DNA of 64,000 nt from Campylobacter magnus. Lineage in GTDB: Bacteria; Campylobacterota; Campylobacteria; Campylobacterales; Campylobacteraceae. The number at the start of each line of letters is the position of its first letter. Within the stretch, counting starts at the first letter, position 1. This document shows, in pieces, positions 18,543 to 26,157 of the stretch. The translations under genes and the position numbers were made by a program. The stretch is taken from assembly GCF_028649595.1 (NCBI RefSeq), contig NZ_JAQSLK010000001.1, forward strand, positions 186,001 through 250,000, in the 5' to 3' direction. The notes below the pieces were generated by a model. That model searched no databases and had not been told where the DNA came from. It was given only the letters and a program-made list of their open reading frames with translations.

Positions 18543-18671
18543 CTATAAAAAATATCCGCCTTGCGCTTTTCTGCCATTTTCTAATAAATTTCCACTAAAG
18601 GCCATATATCCACTAAAACCAGCAAATGCTGCGTCTTTTTTGCTTACTTCTACACCTAAAATAGTTACCAT
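18543..18671 (-). CDS. Small ORF, 42 aa, glycine/phenylalanine-rich
   Basis: Encodes a 42-residue peptide starting MVTILGVEVSKKD and ending GRKAQGGYFL. The middle is rich in Gly, Ala and Phe (FAGFSGYMAFSGN). A good ribosome site (AAAAGGAATAAAACA) lies before the ATG. The ATG overlaps the TAA that would end the upstream membrane gene if its poly-A tract were one base shorter, which suggests translational coupling. The 3' end runs directly into a repeat element (stop TAG followed by AGATTGCTCCC), so the gene may be truncated. I do not recognise the family; a secreted or modified peptide is only a guess. Confidence 0.5.
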   Translation of the reverse strand: MVTILGVEVSKKDAAFAGFSGYMAFSGNLLENGRKAQGGYFL

Positions 18672-18758
18672 TGTTTTATTCCTTTTTGTTCTAAAGTTAT
18701 TAAGAAATTTTTAAAATCTTTGTTTGTAAAAGGTATATTTGAAATCCTAAATATTAGA

Positions 18759-19166
18759 CTAGTTTTTAACGCTTCTTTGCGCGAACGCCTTACTATTTCT
18801 TTTTTTTAAATCAAATACAAATAGTCTGCTAAAAGCACCAATTTTAATATTTCCATATCGTATGATTTCATCATACATAACGCTATAAATTCCAAAATTA
18901 CGCTCAACTACAATCTTATCGTCATATAATAATACTTGCTTAATACTGCCATCATAAAAACTAATGCAAACATATAAAATACAAGCAATCATAAGACCAA
19001 TTAAAATATTATATTTTAAGCTTTCAATCTCATAGTTGTCAGATAAATTATAGCTTACAATAATCCAAAAAGTTCCAAGGATTTTACTACCCATTCCGCT
19101 AAATCTATAAGCCTTTTTCATCACAAAAATCGGCTCATCATTTGGTAACTCTTTTAGTTTTTGCAT
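18759..19166 (-). CDS. Small two-TM PH-like membrane protein, apparently frameshifted near its end
   Basis: 135 aa from the ATG at 19166 (MQKLKELPNDEP). It has a short cytoplasmic lead, two TM helices (about 35-50 and 60-78), then a beta-rich soluble part (VLLYDDKIVVERNFGIYSVMYDEII) typical of bacterial PH-domain membrane proteins. The final 14 residues look wrong. At an 8-A tract (18800-18807 on plus) a one-base-shorter reading continues for 44 codons as EIVRRSRKEAL...ITLEQKGIKQW and stops at 18665-18667, overlapping the next ORF. This suggests a slipped or phase-variable tract, or a sequencing error. The SD of the ORF (GAGGGAG) comes from a GTCATTGCGAG repeat. It is not part of the C. jejuni order as I recall it. 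Confidence 0.6.
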   Translation of the reverse strand: MQKLKELPNDEPIFVMKKAYRFSGMGSKILGTFWIIVSYNLSDNYEIESLKYNILIGLMIACILYVCISFYDGSIKQVLLYDDKIVVERNFGIYSVMYDEIIRYGNIKIGAFSRLFVFDLKKRNSKAFAQRSVKN

Positions 19167-19229
19167 TTTTGCTCCCTCGCAATGACGAAATTTCCGCAAT
19201 GGCGGAATTCTAAAATTCCATAAAATTCC

Positions 19230-19907
19230 TTAAAGCCCACCAAAGCGTCTGTGAGTCTGCTCAAACTTAGCACAAATCTGTTCGCACTCTGCGCTTGTAA
19301 AATCAGGCCAAAGAGTAGGGCAAAATACAAGCTCTGCGTAGCTTGCTTGCCAGAGCAAAAAGTTACTAAGCCTGTGTTCGCCACCTGTGCGAATGAGCAA
19401 ATCCACATCGCCAAACTCCGCTGTATCAAGCGCTGCGCTGATATTATCCTCGCTAAACTCGCTGTTATTTTTAGCCAGTTTTGCACAAGCCCTGCTTAGC
19501 TCGTCCCTTGCGCCATAATTTAGTGCTAGGACTAGATTTAGCCCAGTATTTGCCGCGCTTAGGCTTTTTAGCCGCTCTATTTGCGCCCTTAAATCAGCAT
19601 CAAAAGCACTAATATCGCCTATGGTGTGAAATCTAATATTATTTTGTATAATCATCTGCTCTTTGCTTTTTAAAAATTTGCTTAAAAGCTTCATCAAAAA
19701 ATCCACCTCACGCTGCGGTCTGCGCCAGTTTTCGGTGCTAAAAGCGTATAAACTAAGCGTTTTTATCCCACGCTTAGCCGCAAAAATCGCAATGTCCTCT
19801 ACCACTCTAGCCCCAGCCTCGTGCCCAGCACTGCGCTCTAAAATATGCGCCTTTGCCCACCTGCCGTTGCCATCCATGATTATAGCTAGATGTTTTAGTT
19901 CGTTCAT
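19230..19907 (-). CDS. uppS: Undecaprenyl diphosphate synthase (di-trans,poly-cis)
   Basis: cis-Prenyltransferase of 225 aa making the C55 lipid carrier for peptidoglycan and surface glycans. The signature IIMDGNGRWA holds catalytic Asp12. GVKTLSLYAFSTENW-like and LLIRTGGEHRLSNFLLWQASYAEL (the Arg-rich diphosphate site) are clear. It follows the 212-aa conserved ORF after 9 nt as the last gene of a glmU-coaBC-orf-uppS unit. The gene product is used by PBP1A, MurF and the gtr cassette in this window. Confidence 0.95.
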   Translation of the reverse strand: MNELKHLAIIMDGNGRWAKAHILERSAGHEAGARVVEDIAIFAAKRGIKTLSLYAFSTENWRRPQREVDFLMKLLSKFLKSKEQMIIQNNIRFHTIGDISAFDADLRAQIERLKSLSAANTGLNLVLALNYGARDELSRACAKLAKNNSEFSEDNISAALDTAEFGDVDLLIRTGGEHRLSNFLLWQASYAELVFCPTLWPDFTSAECEQICAKFEQTHRRFGGL

Positions 19908-19916
19908 TGCTTATTT

Positions 19917-20555
19917 TTATCCTTTAAAATCTAGTATATTTTTGCTAGCGGTGAAAAAGGGCTTGGTATCAGCCACAGCGGCTTTTACCTTTAGAGCCTT
20001 TGCTAGGGCTGCGCTTAAAGACGCATAGGGGCTTTGCGCCTCTACAATCTGCCCTGATTCAATGCTAATAATAATAGGCGCAAAAGAGCTAAAAAGCAAG
20101 TAAAGCTCGCATTTTGCGCCGTTTTTTCGTAGCTGAAAAAGGCAAAAAAGCTCATCATAAACAAAAGGCAAACTCACAATGCCCTTTTGTAGTGCCATGA
20201 GGCTTTCAAGCAAAGCATCAAAGCTAAGCGCATCATCGCAAAGCGCAAGAGAAGTTTTTAGCTCGTCAAACAAAAAATCAGTCTCGCCGCTATCCACGAT
20301 ACGCTCTATCCAGCCTTGCGCACCGCTTATATACACGCCTCTTTGGCGTTTTATAAGCTTGTTTATGTTTATTACTCCGCCTTGGTCTTTGCCGACATTA
20401 GCAAAATACAGCTCGCCGATTTCTAGCTCCCTTTGGCTTTTTGTGCTAAGTATTCGCTTGCCAAAGCGTAGATTATACCGCCACCAGCTCGTTTTTTCAA
20501 GTACTTCAATGATGACTGGCAGGCTTGCGTTTATTATGGTATTAGTCCCGCTCAT
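19917..20555 (-). CDS. Conserved hypothetical protein between coaBC and uppS
   Basis: 212 aa, soluble, with no signal peptide. It begins MSGTNTIINASLPVIIEVLEKTSWWRYNLRFG, followed by mixed alpha/beta sequence without a motif I can assign. It starts within the stop of coaBC (4-nt overlap, ATGA) and lies 9 nt before uppS, so it is co-translated with cell-envelope genes. Position and size match the unnamed gene between dfp and uppS in C. jejuni as I remember it. The function is unknown; a role in peptidoglycan precursor supply is only an association. Confidence 0.75.
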   Translation of the reverse strand: MSGTNTIINASLPVIIEVLEKTSWWRYNLRFGKRILSTKSQRELEIGELYFANVGKDQGGVININKLIKRQRGVYISGAQGWIERIVDSGETDFLFDELKTSLALCDDALSFDALLESLMALQKGIVSLPFVYDELFCLFQLRKNGAKCELYLLFSSFAPIIISIESGQIVEAQSPYASLSAALAKALKVKAAVADTKPFFTASKNILDFKG

Positions 20556-21769
20556 AAATCCTCGCTTAAATTCTCACTAAGCCTGGCAATTTGAGCGGCT
20601 ATTTCATGCTTGCTAGCCATTTTTAGCATTTTTTGGCTATTTTTTGTGATAAAAAGCACCTCATTTTGCTCGCTGCCAAAGTAGTTTTGCGCTTTTAGCA
20701 CATTTAGGCACACAGCATCTAAGGCTTTATTTTCAAGCATATTTTTGGCTGAGCTAAGAGCGCTTTGCTCGTCCATTTCCATTTTAAAGCCGATTTTTTT
20801 ACATTTAAGCTCTTTTAAAGAGCTTAAAATATCTATGTTTTCTTTTAGTTCTAGATTTAGATTTGCACCTGATTTTTTGATTTTTCCCTTTGCTTTTTTA
20901 GAGGGGATATAATCACTTATCGCTGCTGCCATCACGAGCAAATCATCTTTTGCTAGCTTTTTATTTTTTAGGATTTCTAAAAGATCAGCCGAGCTTTTGA
21001 AGCTAAGGAATTCTAGATTTTCCATGCTTTTTGGCAGGTTTTGGGCTGAGCTTATAAGCGTCACATCAAAGCCCCTTAGATAGTAGGCAAAGGCTAGGGC
21101 AAGCCCCATTTTTCCACTTGAGAGATTTGTAATAGCCCTAACATCATCAATCATCTCATAGCAAGCACCGGCTGTGATGATGACCTTAGAAATTCTAGAA
21201 TTTTTAGTAGAAATTCTAGAATTTGCGCCAAGCATTCTAGCAGCACTTAGCACTATGTCTTTTGGACTTGCTAAGGCTCCTTTGCCGACATCTCCACAAG
21301 CTAGGGTTTTCTCACAGCTGTTTACTGCCACAAAGCCACGCTCTTTTAGCACTTTTAGTGAGTTTTGCGTGGCATGATTTTCTAGCATTGCGGTGTTTGC
21401 TGCTGGGGCAATAAGCTTTGGCGCCCTGCAAGCAAGAATGCAGCTTAGCATAGCATTATCTGCTATACCTAAGGCGATTTTGTTTATTGTATTTGCCGTG
21501 GCTGGTGCTATTATCATCAAATCGCATTTAGCATACTCAATATGCGCCAAAGGCTTGCTATCTCCTACTAGCACGCACTCCTGGCTAAGTGCCTCAAAAG
21601 CTAGCGGCGAACAAAACTTCAAAGTCTGCTCACTCATTGCCACACGCACCTTTGCGTTTGCGTGCCTGAGCAAACTTAAAATCTCAAAAGCCTTATAAAA
21701 ACTAATGCTAGAACTCACACATAGCGTGATTTTAGTATCTTTTAGGTTTAGGAATTCTAGATTTAGCAT
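20552..21769 (-). CDS. coaBC: Bifunctional phosphopantothenoylcysteine decarboxylase/synthetase with repeat-encoded linker
   Basis: Two successive steps of coenzyme A synthesis. The N-terminal flavin decarboxylase (CoaC) has SSSISFYKAFEIL, the HIEYAKCDLMIIAPATANT block and PAANTAML. The C-terminal synthetase (CoaB) starts at VIITAGACYEMIDDVRAITNLSSGKMG. Between the domains the sequence reads GANSRISTKNSRISK, encoded by two GAATTCTAGAATT palindrome copies (21186-21226). Half-sites also encode the N-terminal MLNLEFLNLK and an internal NLEFLSFK. The 405-aa length is normal. The start overlaps the glmU stop by one base. Confidence 0.93.
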   Translation of the reverse strand: MLNLEFLNLKDTKITLCVSSSISFYKAFEILSLLRHANAKVRVAMSEQTLKFCSPLAFEALSQECVLVGDSKPLAHIEYAKCDLMIIAPATANTINKIALGIADNAMLSCILACRAPKLIAPAANTAMLENHATQNSLKVLKERGFVAVNSCEKTLACGDVGKGALASPKDIVLSAARMLGANSRISTKNSRISKVIITAGACYEMIDDVRAITNLSSGKMGLALAFAYYLRGFDVTLISSAQNLPKSMENLEFLSFKSSADLLEILKNKKLAKDDLLVMAAAISDYIPSKKAKGKIKKSGANLNLELKENIDILSSLKELKCKKIGFKMEMDEQSALSSAKNMLENKALDAVCLNVLKAQNYFGSEQNEVLFITKNSQKMLKMASKHEIAAQIARLSENLSEDL

Positions 21770-23085
21770 TATTTTTTACCAAATTTTTTCTCAAAATATC
21801 CAGCTATGTTTTGCTGTTTTGCTCTTGTGATTACTAGCTCGCCTTCGCTGCTATCTTTTGTTACTACTGAACCAGCGGCGATTAGGGTATTATCAGCGAT
21901 ATTAATAGGCGCTACAAAGGCAGTATCTGAGCCTACAAAGACATTTTTGCCTATTATCGTGCGGTGTTTTTTGATGCCATCGTAGTTGCATGTGATAGTC
22001 CCACAGCCTATGTTTGTGCCAGAGTCTATTATGCAGTCACCAAGGTAGCTTAGATGACCTGCTTTTACGCCATTTAGCGTGGCGTTTTTTAGCTCTACGA
22101 AGTTGCCGATATGAGTGTCTTTGATATTGCTTTTTGGACGCAGGTGCGCATTTGGCCCTACATCGCTATTTTCTACTAGTGAGCTTTCAATGACTGAGCC
22201 TGATTTTATCACGCTATTTTTGATGATACTTGCGCCTTTTATGACAACAGCACTTTCAATCTCGCACTCGCCTTCAAAACTCGCCTGCGCATCTATATAT
22301 ATAGTGTTTGGCAGGTGCATTATCACCCCAGCTCTCATCCATTTTTGGCGGATGAGACCCAGCATTTTATCTTGGGCAGCAGCTAGGGCGATTTTGTCGT
22401 TTACGCCCATGAAATTTGTGCTATTAAGGCTTTGGCTACTTACTTTTGCTCCACTTTTGATAGCTAGGGCGATGGCATCAGTTAGGTAGTATTCTTTGCT
22501 TGCGTTTTGCTTATTTATTTGTGGCAAAAGCTCTTTTAAAAGAGCGGTTTTAAAAGCATAAGCCCCACTATTACATAGTTTTATAGCTTTTTCATTTTCG
22601 CTAGCATCTTTTTGTTCTACGATTTTTTCTACTTTATTGTTTTTGATTACCACTCTACCATAGCCAAAAGGATTTTCTAGCTCAAAAGCTCCCACGCAAA
22701 CATCACAAGGCTCATTAGCTAGGCTTTTAAGCTCGCTAGCAGTGATTAGTGGCATATCAGCGCAGGTTATAATAAGAGTGTCTTTGCTAACCTCACTCAT
22801 CCCAGCCATGACAGCACCGGCTGTGCCTGGAAGGTTTTTTCTATCTTGGAGAGCAGTTTTTATCTCTTTGCCCATTTGGCTAGGGAATTCTAGATTTAAA
22901 TGCTCTAAAATACGCTGGCTTTCAAAGCCAAGGACAACCACTACATTTTGACTGATTTCTAAGGCTGTATTTATGCTGTGATATAGCATGCTTTTGCCAC
23001 AAATTTCGTGTAGGACTTTTGGCTTAGTGCTTTTCATGCGAGTGCCCTCGCCAGCTGCTAGTATCATTACGCAAATATCGTTCAT
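21769..23085 (-). CDS. glmU: Bifunctional GlmU: UDP-GlcNAc pyrophosphorylase / glucosamine-1-P acetyltransferase
   Basis: Makes UDP-GlcNAc from glucosamine-1-phosphate for peptidoglycan and LOS. The N-terminal nucleotidyltransferase has LAAGEGTRMKSTKPKVL and the uridyl-binding LPGTAGAV. The C-terminal left-handed beta-helix has the hexapeptide repeats, with HLRPKSNIKDTHIGNFVELK and the GCGTITCNYDG block. I start at the ATG at 23085 (MNDICVMILAAG) rather than 17 codons upstream, because that matches the family. A repeat half-site (22880-22897) encodes LNLEFPS in the N-terminal domain. First gene of the minus-strand unit, with a minus-strand TAAAAT at 23117-23122. Confidence 0.94.
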   Translation of the reverse strand: MNDICVMILAAGEGTRMKSTKPKVLHEICGKSMLYHSINTALEISQNVVVVLGFESQRILEHLNLEFPSQMGKEIKTALQDRKNLPGTAGAVMAGMSEVSKDTLIITCADMPLITASELKSLANEPCDVCVGAFELENPFGYGRVVIKNNKVEKIVEQKDASENEKAIKLCNSGAYAFKTALLKELLPQINKQNASKEYYLTDAIALAIKSGAKVSSQSLNSTNFMGVNDKIALAAAQDKMLGLIRQKWMRAGVIMHLPNTIYIDAQASFEGECEIESAVVIKGASIIKNSVIKSGSVIESSLVENSDVGPNAHLRPKSNIKDTHIGNFVELKNATLNGVKAGHLSYLGDCIIDSGTNIGCGTITCNYDGIKKHRTIIGKNVFVGSDTAFVAPINIADNTLIAAGSVVTKDSSEGELVITRAKQQNIAGYFEKKFGKK

Positions 23086-23195
23086 TTTATGCTCTTTTTT
23101 GATTTTTAAAGGCGCGATTTTAGCAAATATCAGCATAAATTTACTTTAATTTAGCTAATATTTTGGCTTTTAAATGTAATTTTTGGAAAAACGAT

Positions 23196-23924
23196 TTGAA
23201 AGCTTTTTTACTGATTATTTCGCTATTTGCTCTCTCTTTGGCAGCACCAACTGTGCCAACGATAAATCTAAGTCTAAGTGCGCCTGATACGCCGTCCCAG
23301 CTAGTAACTAGCCTAAATGTGCTAATCATTTTAACCTTGCTTGCGCTTGCGCCTAGCCTGATTTTTATGATGACTAGCTTTTTGCGTATTATTATTGTCT
23401 TTAGCTTTTTGCGTCAGGCGATGGGAACACAGCAAATGCCACCAACAAATGTGCTAATCAGTCTAGCTCTCATTTTAAGCTTTTTTATAATGGAGCCCGT
23501 GGGCAAGGCTAGCTATGAAGCTGGAATAAAGCCTTATTTAGAAGAAAAAATCGGCTATCAAGAGGCTTTTGAGCTTAGTGCAAAGCCTTTTAAAGAATTT
23601 ATGGTGCGAAATACACGCGAGAAGGATTTGGCATTATTTTACCGCATTCGTGGCTTAGAAAATCCAGCCACTATAGATGATATACCACTTAGCATCGCAA
23701 TGCCTGCTTTTGTGGTTAGTGAGCTAAAAACTGCCTTTGAGATAGCGTTTTTGTTATATTTGCCCTTTTTGGTGATTGATATGATAATAAGCTCGGTTTT
23801 GATGGCTATGGGTATGATGATGCTACCACCTGTGATGATATCCTTGCCGTTTAAGCTGCTGATTTTTGTGCTAGTGGATGGGTGGAATTTGCTTGTGGGT
23901 AATCTCATCGCTAGTTTTAAGTAA
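23196..23924 (+). CDS. fliP: Flagellar type III export protein FliP
   Basis: Core membrane subunit of the flagellar export gate (FliPQR). A cleavable signal peptide (LKAFLLIISLFALSLA) is followed by four TM helices with family blocks MTSFLRIIIVFSFLRQAMGTQQ, NVLISLALILSFF and PFLVIDMIISSVLMAMGMMMLPP. I prefer the TTG at 23196 with a TGGAAAA site; an in-frame TTG at 23163 would add 11 unlikely residues. It diverges from glmU as in C. jejuni. A 132-nt imperfect hairpin begins 3 nt after the stop. Confidence 0.94.
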   Translation: MKAFLLIISLFALSLAAPTVPTINLSLSAPDTPSQLVTSLNVLIILTLLALAPSLIFMMTSFLRIIIVFSFLRQAMGTQQMPPTNVLISLALILSFFIMEPVGKASYEAGIKPYLEEKIGYQEAFELSAKPFKEFMVRNTREKDLALFYRIRGLENPATIDDIPLSIAMPAFVVSELKTAFEIAFLLYLPFLVIDMIISSVLMAMGMMMLPPVMISLPFKLLIFVLVDGWNLLVGNLIASFK

Positions 23925-23926
23925 GG

Positions 23927-24058
23927 AATTTTACTTCGCCTTGTGCGCCTAGTAGGACAAAATCTCTTAGGGCTAACTTCGCTTGACGCACGCTACAGTG
24001 CGCCTGCGCTCGCTAGCTAGAGCTTTTGCCCTACTAGACGCACAATGCTCGTAAAATT
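23927..24058. repeat. Long imperfect hairpin, post-stop family (copy B)
   Basis: Left arm 23927-23966 and right arm 24020-24058 pair as AATTTTAC, TTGTGCG, CTAGTAGG, CAAAA and CTC, with isolated mismatches between blocks. T23963 faces C24023 after the CAAAA/TTTTG block, as in copies A and C. The core contains ACTTCGCTTGACGCAC and CAGTGCGCCTGCGCTCG, shared with copy C. Confidence 0.78.
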
Positions 24059-24091
24059 TAATGATTTTAATAATTTAATAAAGGTAAAACA

Positions 24092-24685
24092 ATGAAAATA
24101 TCGTGTAAAAAAGTAAATTTTAGCTGTGATAGCGAGCTTTTTGAACTTTGTGAGAGCTTGGCAAATGCGGCTTTCCCACCTAATGAAATGCTCTTTCCTA
24201 TTACTTTTAGCGAGTATAAAAGTGAGCATGAGCTTTTAGCCTTTTATCAAAGTGATTTGCGTGATGATATCATGGGATGCTGCGCTAGTGATGTGGATAT
24301 AGGCGATGAGTTTATAGGTTTTTGTGCTTTGGTACTGCGAAGTAGCTTTGTTTACCTAGCGTTTTTTGCTCTTTGTGAGGATAAAAGAAATAAAGGTTAT
24401 GGCGCAAGAATTCTAAAATATCTACAAAAAAAATACCAAAAGCCGGTAGTCTTAGAGGCTGAAAAACCCTATATCGGTGCTAATGATTTAGCTCTTAGAG
24501 TGCGTAGGGCTGGCTTTTATACTCGCACGGGCTTTGTTAGAGCAGGGTATAGTATAGCGTATTTTGATGAGATTTATGATATTTATTGCACTGAGTTTGA
24601 TGATGGAATTTTGGCTGATTATAAGGCGATGTATGAGGACTTTGCTAGGCAAAAATCAGCTAACTTTGAGCTAAAAAAAAGATGA
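24092..24685 (+). CDS. GNAT-family N-acetyltransferase
   Basis: 197 aa. Residues 55-140 fit a GNAT fold: a central strand (VYLAFFALCED), then the acetyl-CoA pyrophosphate loop KRNKGYGARILKYL, and a later strand PVVLEAEKP. GFYTRTGF occupies the usual motif B position. The substrate is not predictable. It is preceded by AAAGGTAAAACA and followed after 19 nt by dgkA, so the two may be cotranscribed. Confidence 0.82.
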   Translation: MKISCKKVNFSCDSELFELCESLANAAFPPNEMLFPITFSEYKSEHELLAFYQSDLRDDIMGCCASDVDIGDEFIGFCALVLRSSFVYLAFFALCEDKRNKGYGARILKYLQKKYQKPVVLEAEKPYIGANDLALRVRRAGFYTRTGFVRAGYSIAYFDEIYDIYCTEFDDGILADYKAMYEDFARQKSANFELKKR

Positions 24686-24704
24686 CTAGCTAAAAGGAAA
24701 TACA

Positions 24705-25082
24705 TTGAAGCCGCAGTATCATTTTTACAATAACACAAAGTTTGCTTTGCAGGGCTTTTTGGCTATGTGGCGCAGTGAAAAAAGCTTTAGAATAGAGCTT
24801 TTTATTTGCTTGCCACTTATTGTTATCTCGCTTTTTGTGCCTTGTTCTTTGATAGAGCATATTTTGCTAATTGCTAGCATGATTTTTATATTTTTTGCTG
24901 AGGCGATGAACTCTGGGATTGAAGCGGTTGTGGATTTAGTAAGCCCTGAGTATCACGAATTAGCCGGCAAGGCAAAGGACTGCGCTAGTGCTGGGGTGTT
25001 TTGCGCTATTACTATTGCTGTGCTTTGCTGGGTTTTAGTGCTAGCAAAGGCCTTAGGAATTCTAGAATTCCCTAACCTTTAA
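24705..25082 (+). CDS. dgkA: Diacylglycerol kinase, DgkA type
   Basis: Small integral membrane kinase, 125 aa, recycling diacylglycerol to phosphatidic acid. It has three TM helices and the signature AEAMNSGIEAVVDL, then HELAGKAKDCASAGV with the metal/ATP residues. The start is TTG at 24705 with an AAAAGGAAATACA site. The last residues (LGILEFPNL) are encoded by a complete GGAATTCTAGAATTCC palindrome at 25061-25076, so the natural C-terminus was probably replaced or extended by repeat insertion. It is followed by the antitoxin promoter. Confidence 0.92.
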   Translation: MKPQYHFYNNTKFALQGFLAMWRSEKSFRIELFICLPLIVISLFVPCSLIEHILLIASMIFIFFAEAMNSGIEAVVDLVSPEYHELAGKAKDCASAGVFCAITIAVLCWVLVLAKALGILEFPNL

Positions 25083-25104
25083 TCAGTGCTTAAACAAAAA
25101 TACG

Positions 25105-25110
25105 TATAAT
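25105..25110 (+). promoter_or_regulatory. -10 box for the phd-like / hydrolase / murF unit
   Basis: TACGTATAATTTCACG holds a consensus TATAAT, 34 nt before the GTG start of the antitoxin-like gene. An AAGGAAAA ribosome site follows. Confidence 0.6.
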
Positions 25111-25143
25111 TTCACGCAATTTTGTATGAAATAAGGAAAATTT

Positions 25144-25365
25144 GTGACTTTTAGCAAGGACGAAATCTACACCGCAACGCAAGTGGTGCGTAATTTCAGC
25201 GAAGTTCTTAGCAAGGTAAGCACTGGCGAAAATAATAGAGCCTTTATCGTAAAAAACAATAAATTCGAAGCTGTAATGCTAAGTATGAGCGAGTATGAAA
25301 GGCTAAATAAAGCCGAAGAACTACTAAAAAAAATCTACGAACAGCGCAAAAAAGAAGAGGTATAA
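25144..25365 (+). CDS. Phd/YefM-family antitoxin-like protein without a toxin partner
   Basis: 73 aa, GTG start with an AAGGAAAA site. The fold pattern is Phd/YefM: an N-terminal DNA-binding half (TATQVVRNFSEVLSKVSTGENNRAFIVKNNKFEAVMLSMSEYE pattern, Ala/Thr-x-x-x-R-x-x-F/L) and a charged C-terminal helix. The next gene begins directly after its stop (25366) and is an alpha/beta hydrolase, not a RelE/Doc/YoeB-type toxin. The same trio (small gene, hydrolase, murF) is, as I recall, conserved in C. jejuni. A regulatory role on its own operon is a reasonable guess, but its partner is unknown. Confidence 0.78.
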   Translation: MTFSKDEIYTATQVVRNFSEVLSKVSTGENNRAFIVKNNKFEAVMLSMSEYERLNKAEELLKKIYEQRKKEEV

Positions 25366-26157
25366 ATGGCAAGTAGAGAAATAAGCTATAATGGCATTAA
25401 ATATAATATCAGCTATGAGATTGTAGGGCGTGGAGAGGAGATACTTTTTCTTCACGGCTGGGGTGCAAAAAAAGAAGTGATGAAAAAGGCTTTTGGCTCT
25501 TATTTTGATGATTTTCGCCAGATTTATGTAGATTTGCCTGGCTTTGGTGCTAGTAGTATTGAAAAAGCCCTTGTTACAGAGCAATACGCAGGCATCATCC
25601 GTGAGTTTTTAGCCAGTATCGGCTCTCATCCGCTTTGTGCGGTGGGGCATAGCTTTGGCGGTAAGGTCGCTTCTTTGCTAGCGCCAAGAGTGCTAGTTTT
25701 GCTAAGCTCAGCTGGAATTCCTATCAAAAAGAAATTTAGCACTAGGGTTAAGATTCGCTTATTTAAGATGTTTAAGGCTATGGGCTTTGGCTTTTTGTGG
25801 AGAATATTTGCTAGCAAGGATGTAGCTGGCATGAGCGCTACTATGTATGAGACGCTAAAAAATGTAGTAAATGAAGATTTTACTAGCGTTTTTGCTAATT
25901 GTCCATCTAGAATTCTCATCTTTTGGGGCGCAGAAGATAGCACTACACCACTAAGCTGTGGCAAAAAAATCTCAGAAATAGCTAGAAACTGCGTGAGATT
26001 TGAGCCACTTAGTGGGGATCATTTCTTTTTTCTCACGCACGGAGAGAGCATAGCAGCAAATACAGCTGCCCTAATAGCACAAATGCAAGATGGCATAGCT
26101 CAGGGCAAGAGCGAAGAAGAAATAGATAAAGAATTAAATATGAAAGGTGAGCTATGA
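25366..26157 (+). CDS. Alpha/beta hydrolase
   Basis: 263 aa. The oxyanion-side motif is FLHGWGAKKEV, the nucleophile elbow GHSFGGKVA carries the catalytic Ser, the acid is probably in WGAEDSTTP, and the His is in SGDHFFFLTHGE. No signal peptide is seen, so it is cytoplasmic. The substrate is unknown. It is sandwiched without gap between the Phd-like gene and murF (4-nt overlap), suggesting a link to cell-wall metabolism by context only. Confidence 0.85.
   Translation: MASREISYNGIKYNISYEIVGRGEEILFLHGWGAKKEVMKKAFGSYFDDFRQIYVDLPGFGASSIEKALVTEQYAGIIREFLASIGSHPLCAVGHSFGGKVASLLAPRVLVLLSSAGIPIKKKFSTRVKIRLFKMFKAMGFGFLWRIFASKDVAGMSATMYETLKNVVNEDFTSVFANCPSRILIFWGAEDSTTPLSCGKKISEIARNCVRFEPLSGDHFFFLTHGESIAANTAALIAQMQDGIAQGKSEEEIDKELNMKGEL

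Noticed and set aside
18759-18810. Programmed -1 ribosomal frameshift at the 8-A tract
   Set aside because: A -1 shift puts the ribosome in the frame with an immediate TAG; only loss of one A restores a long frame.
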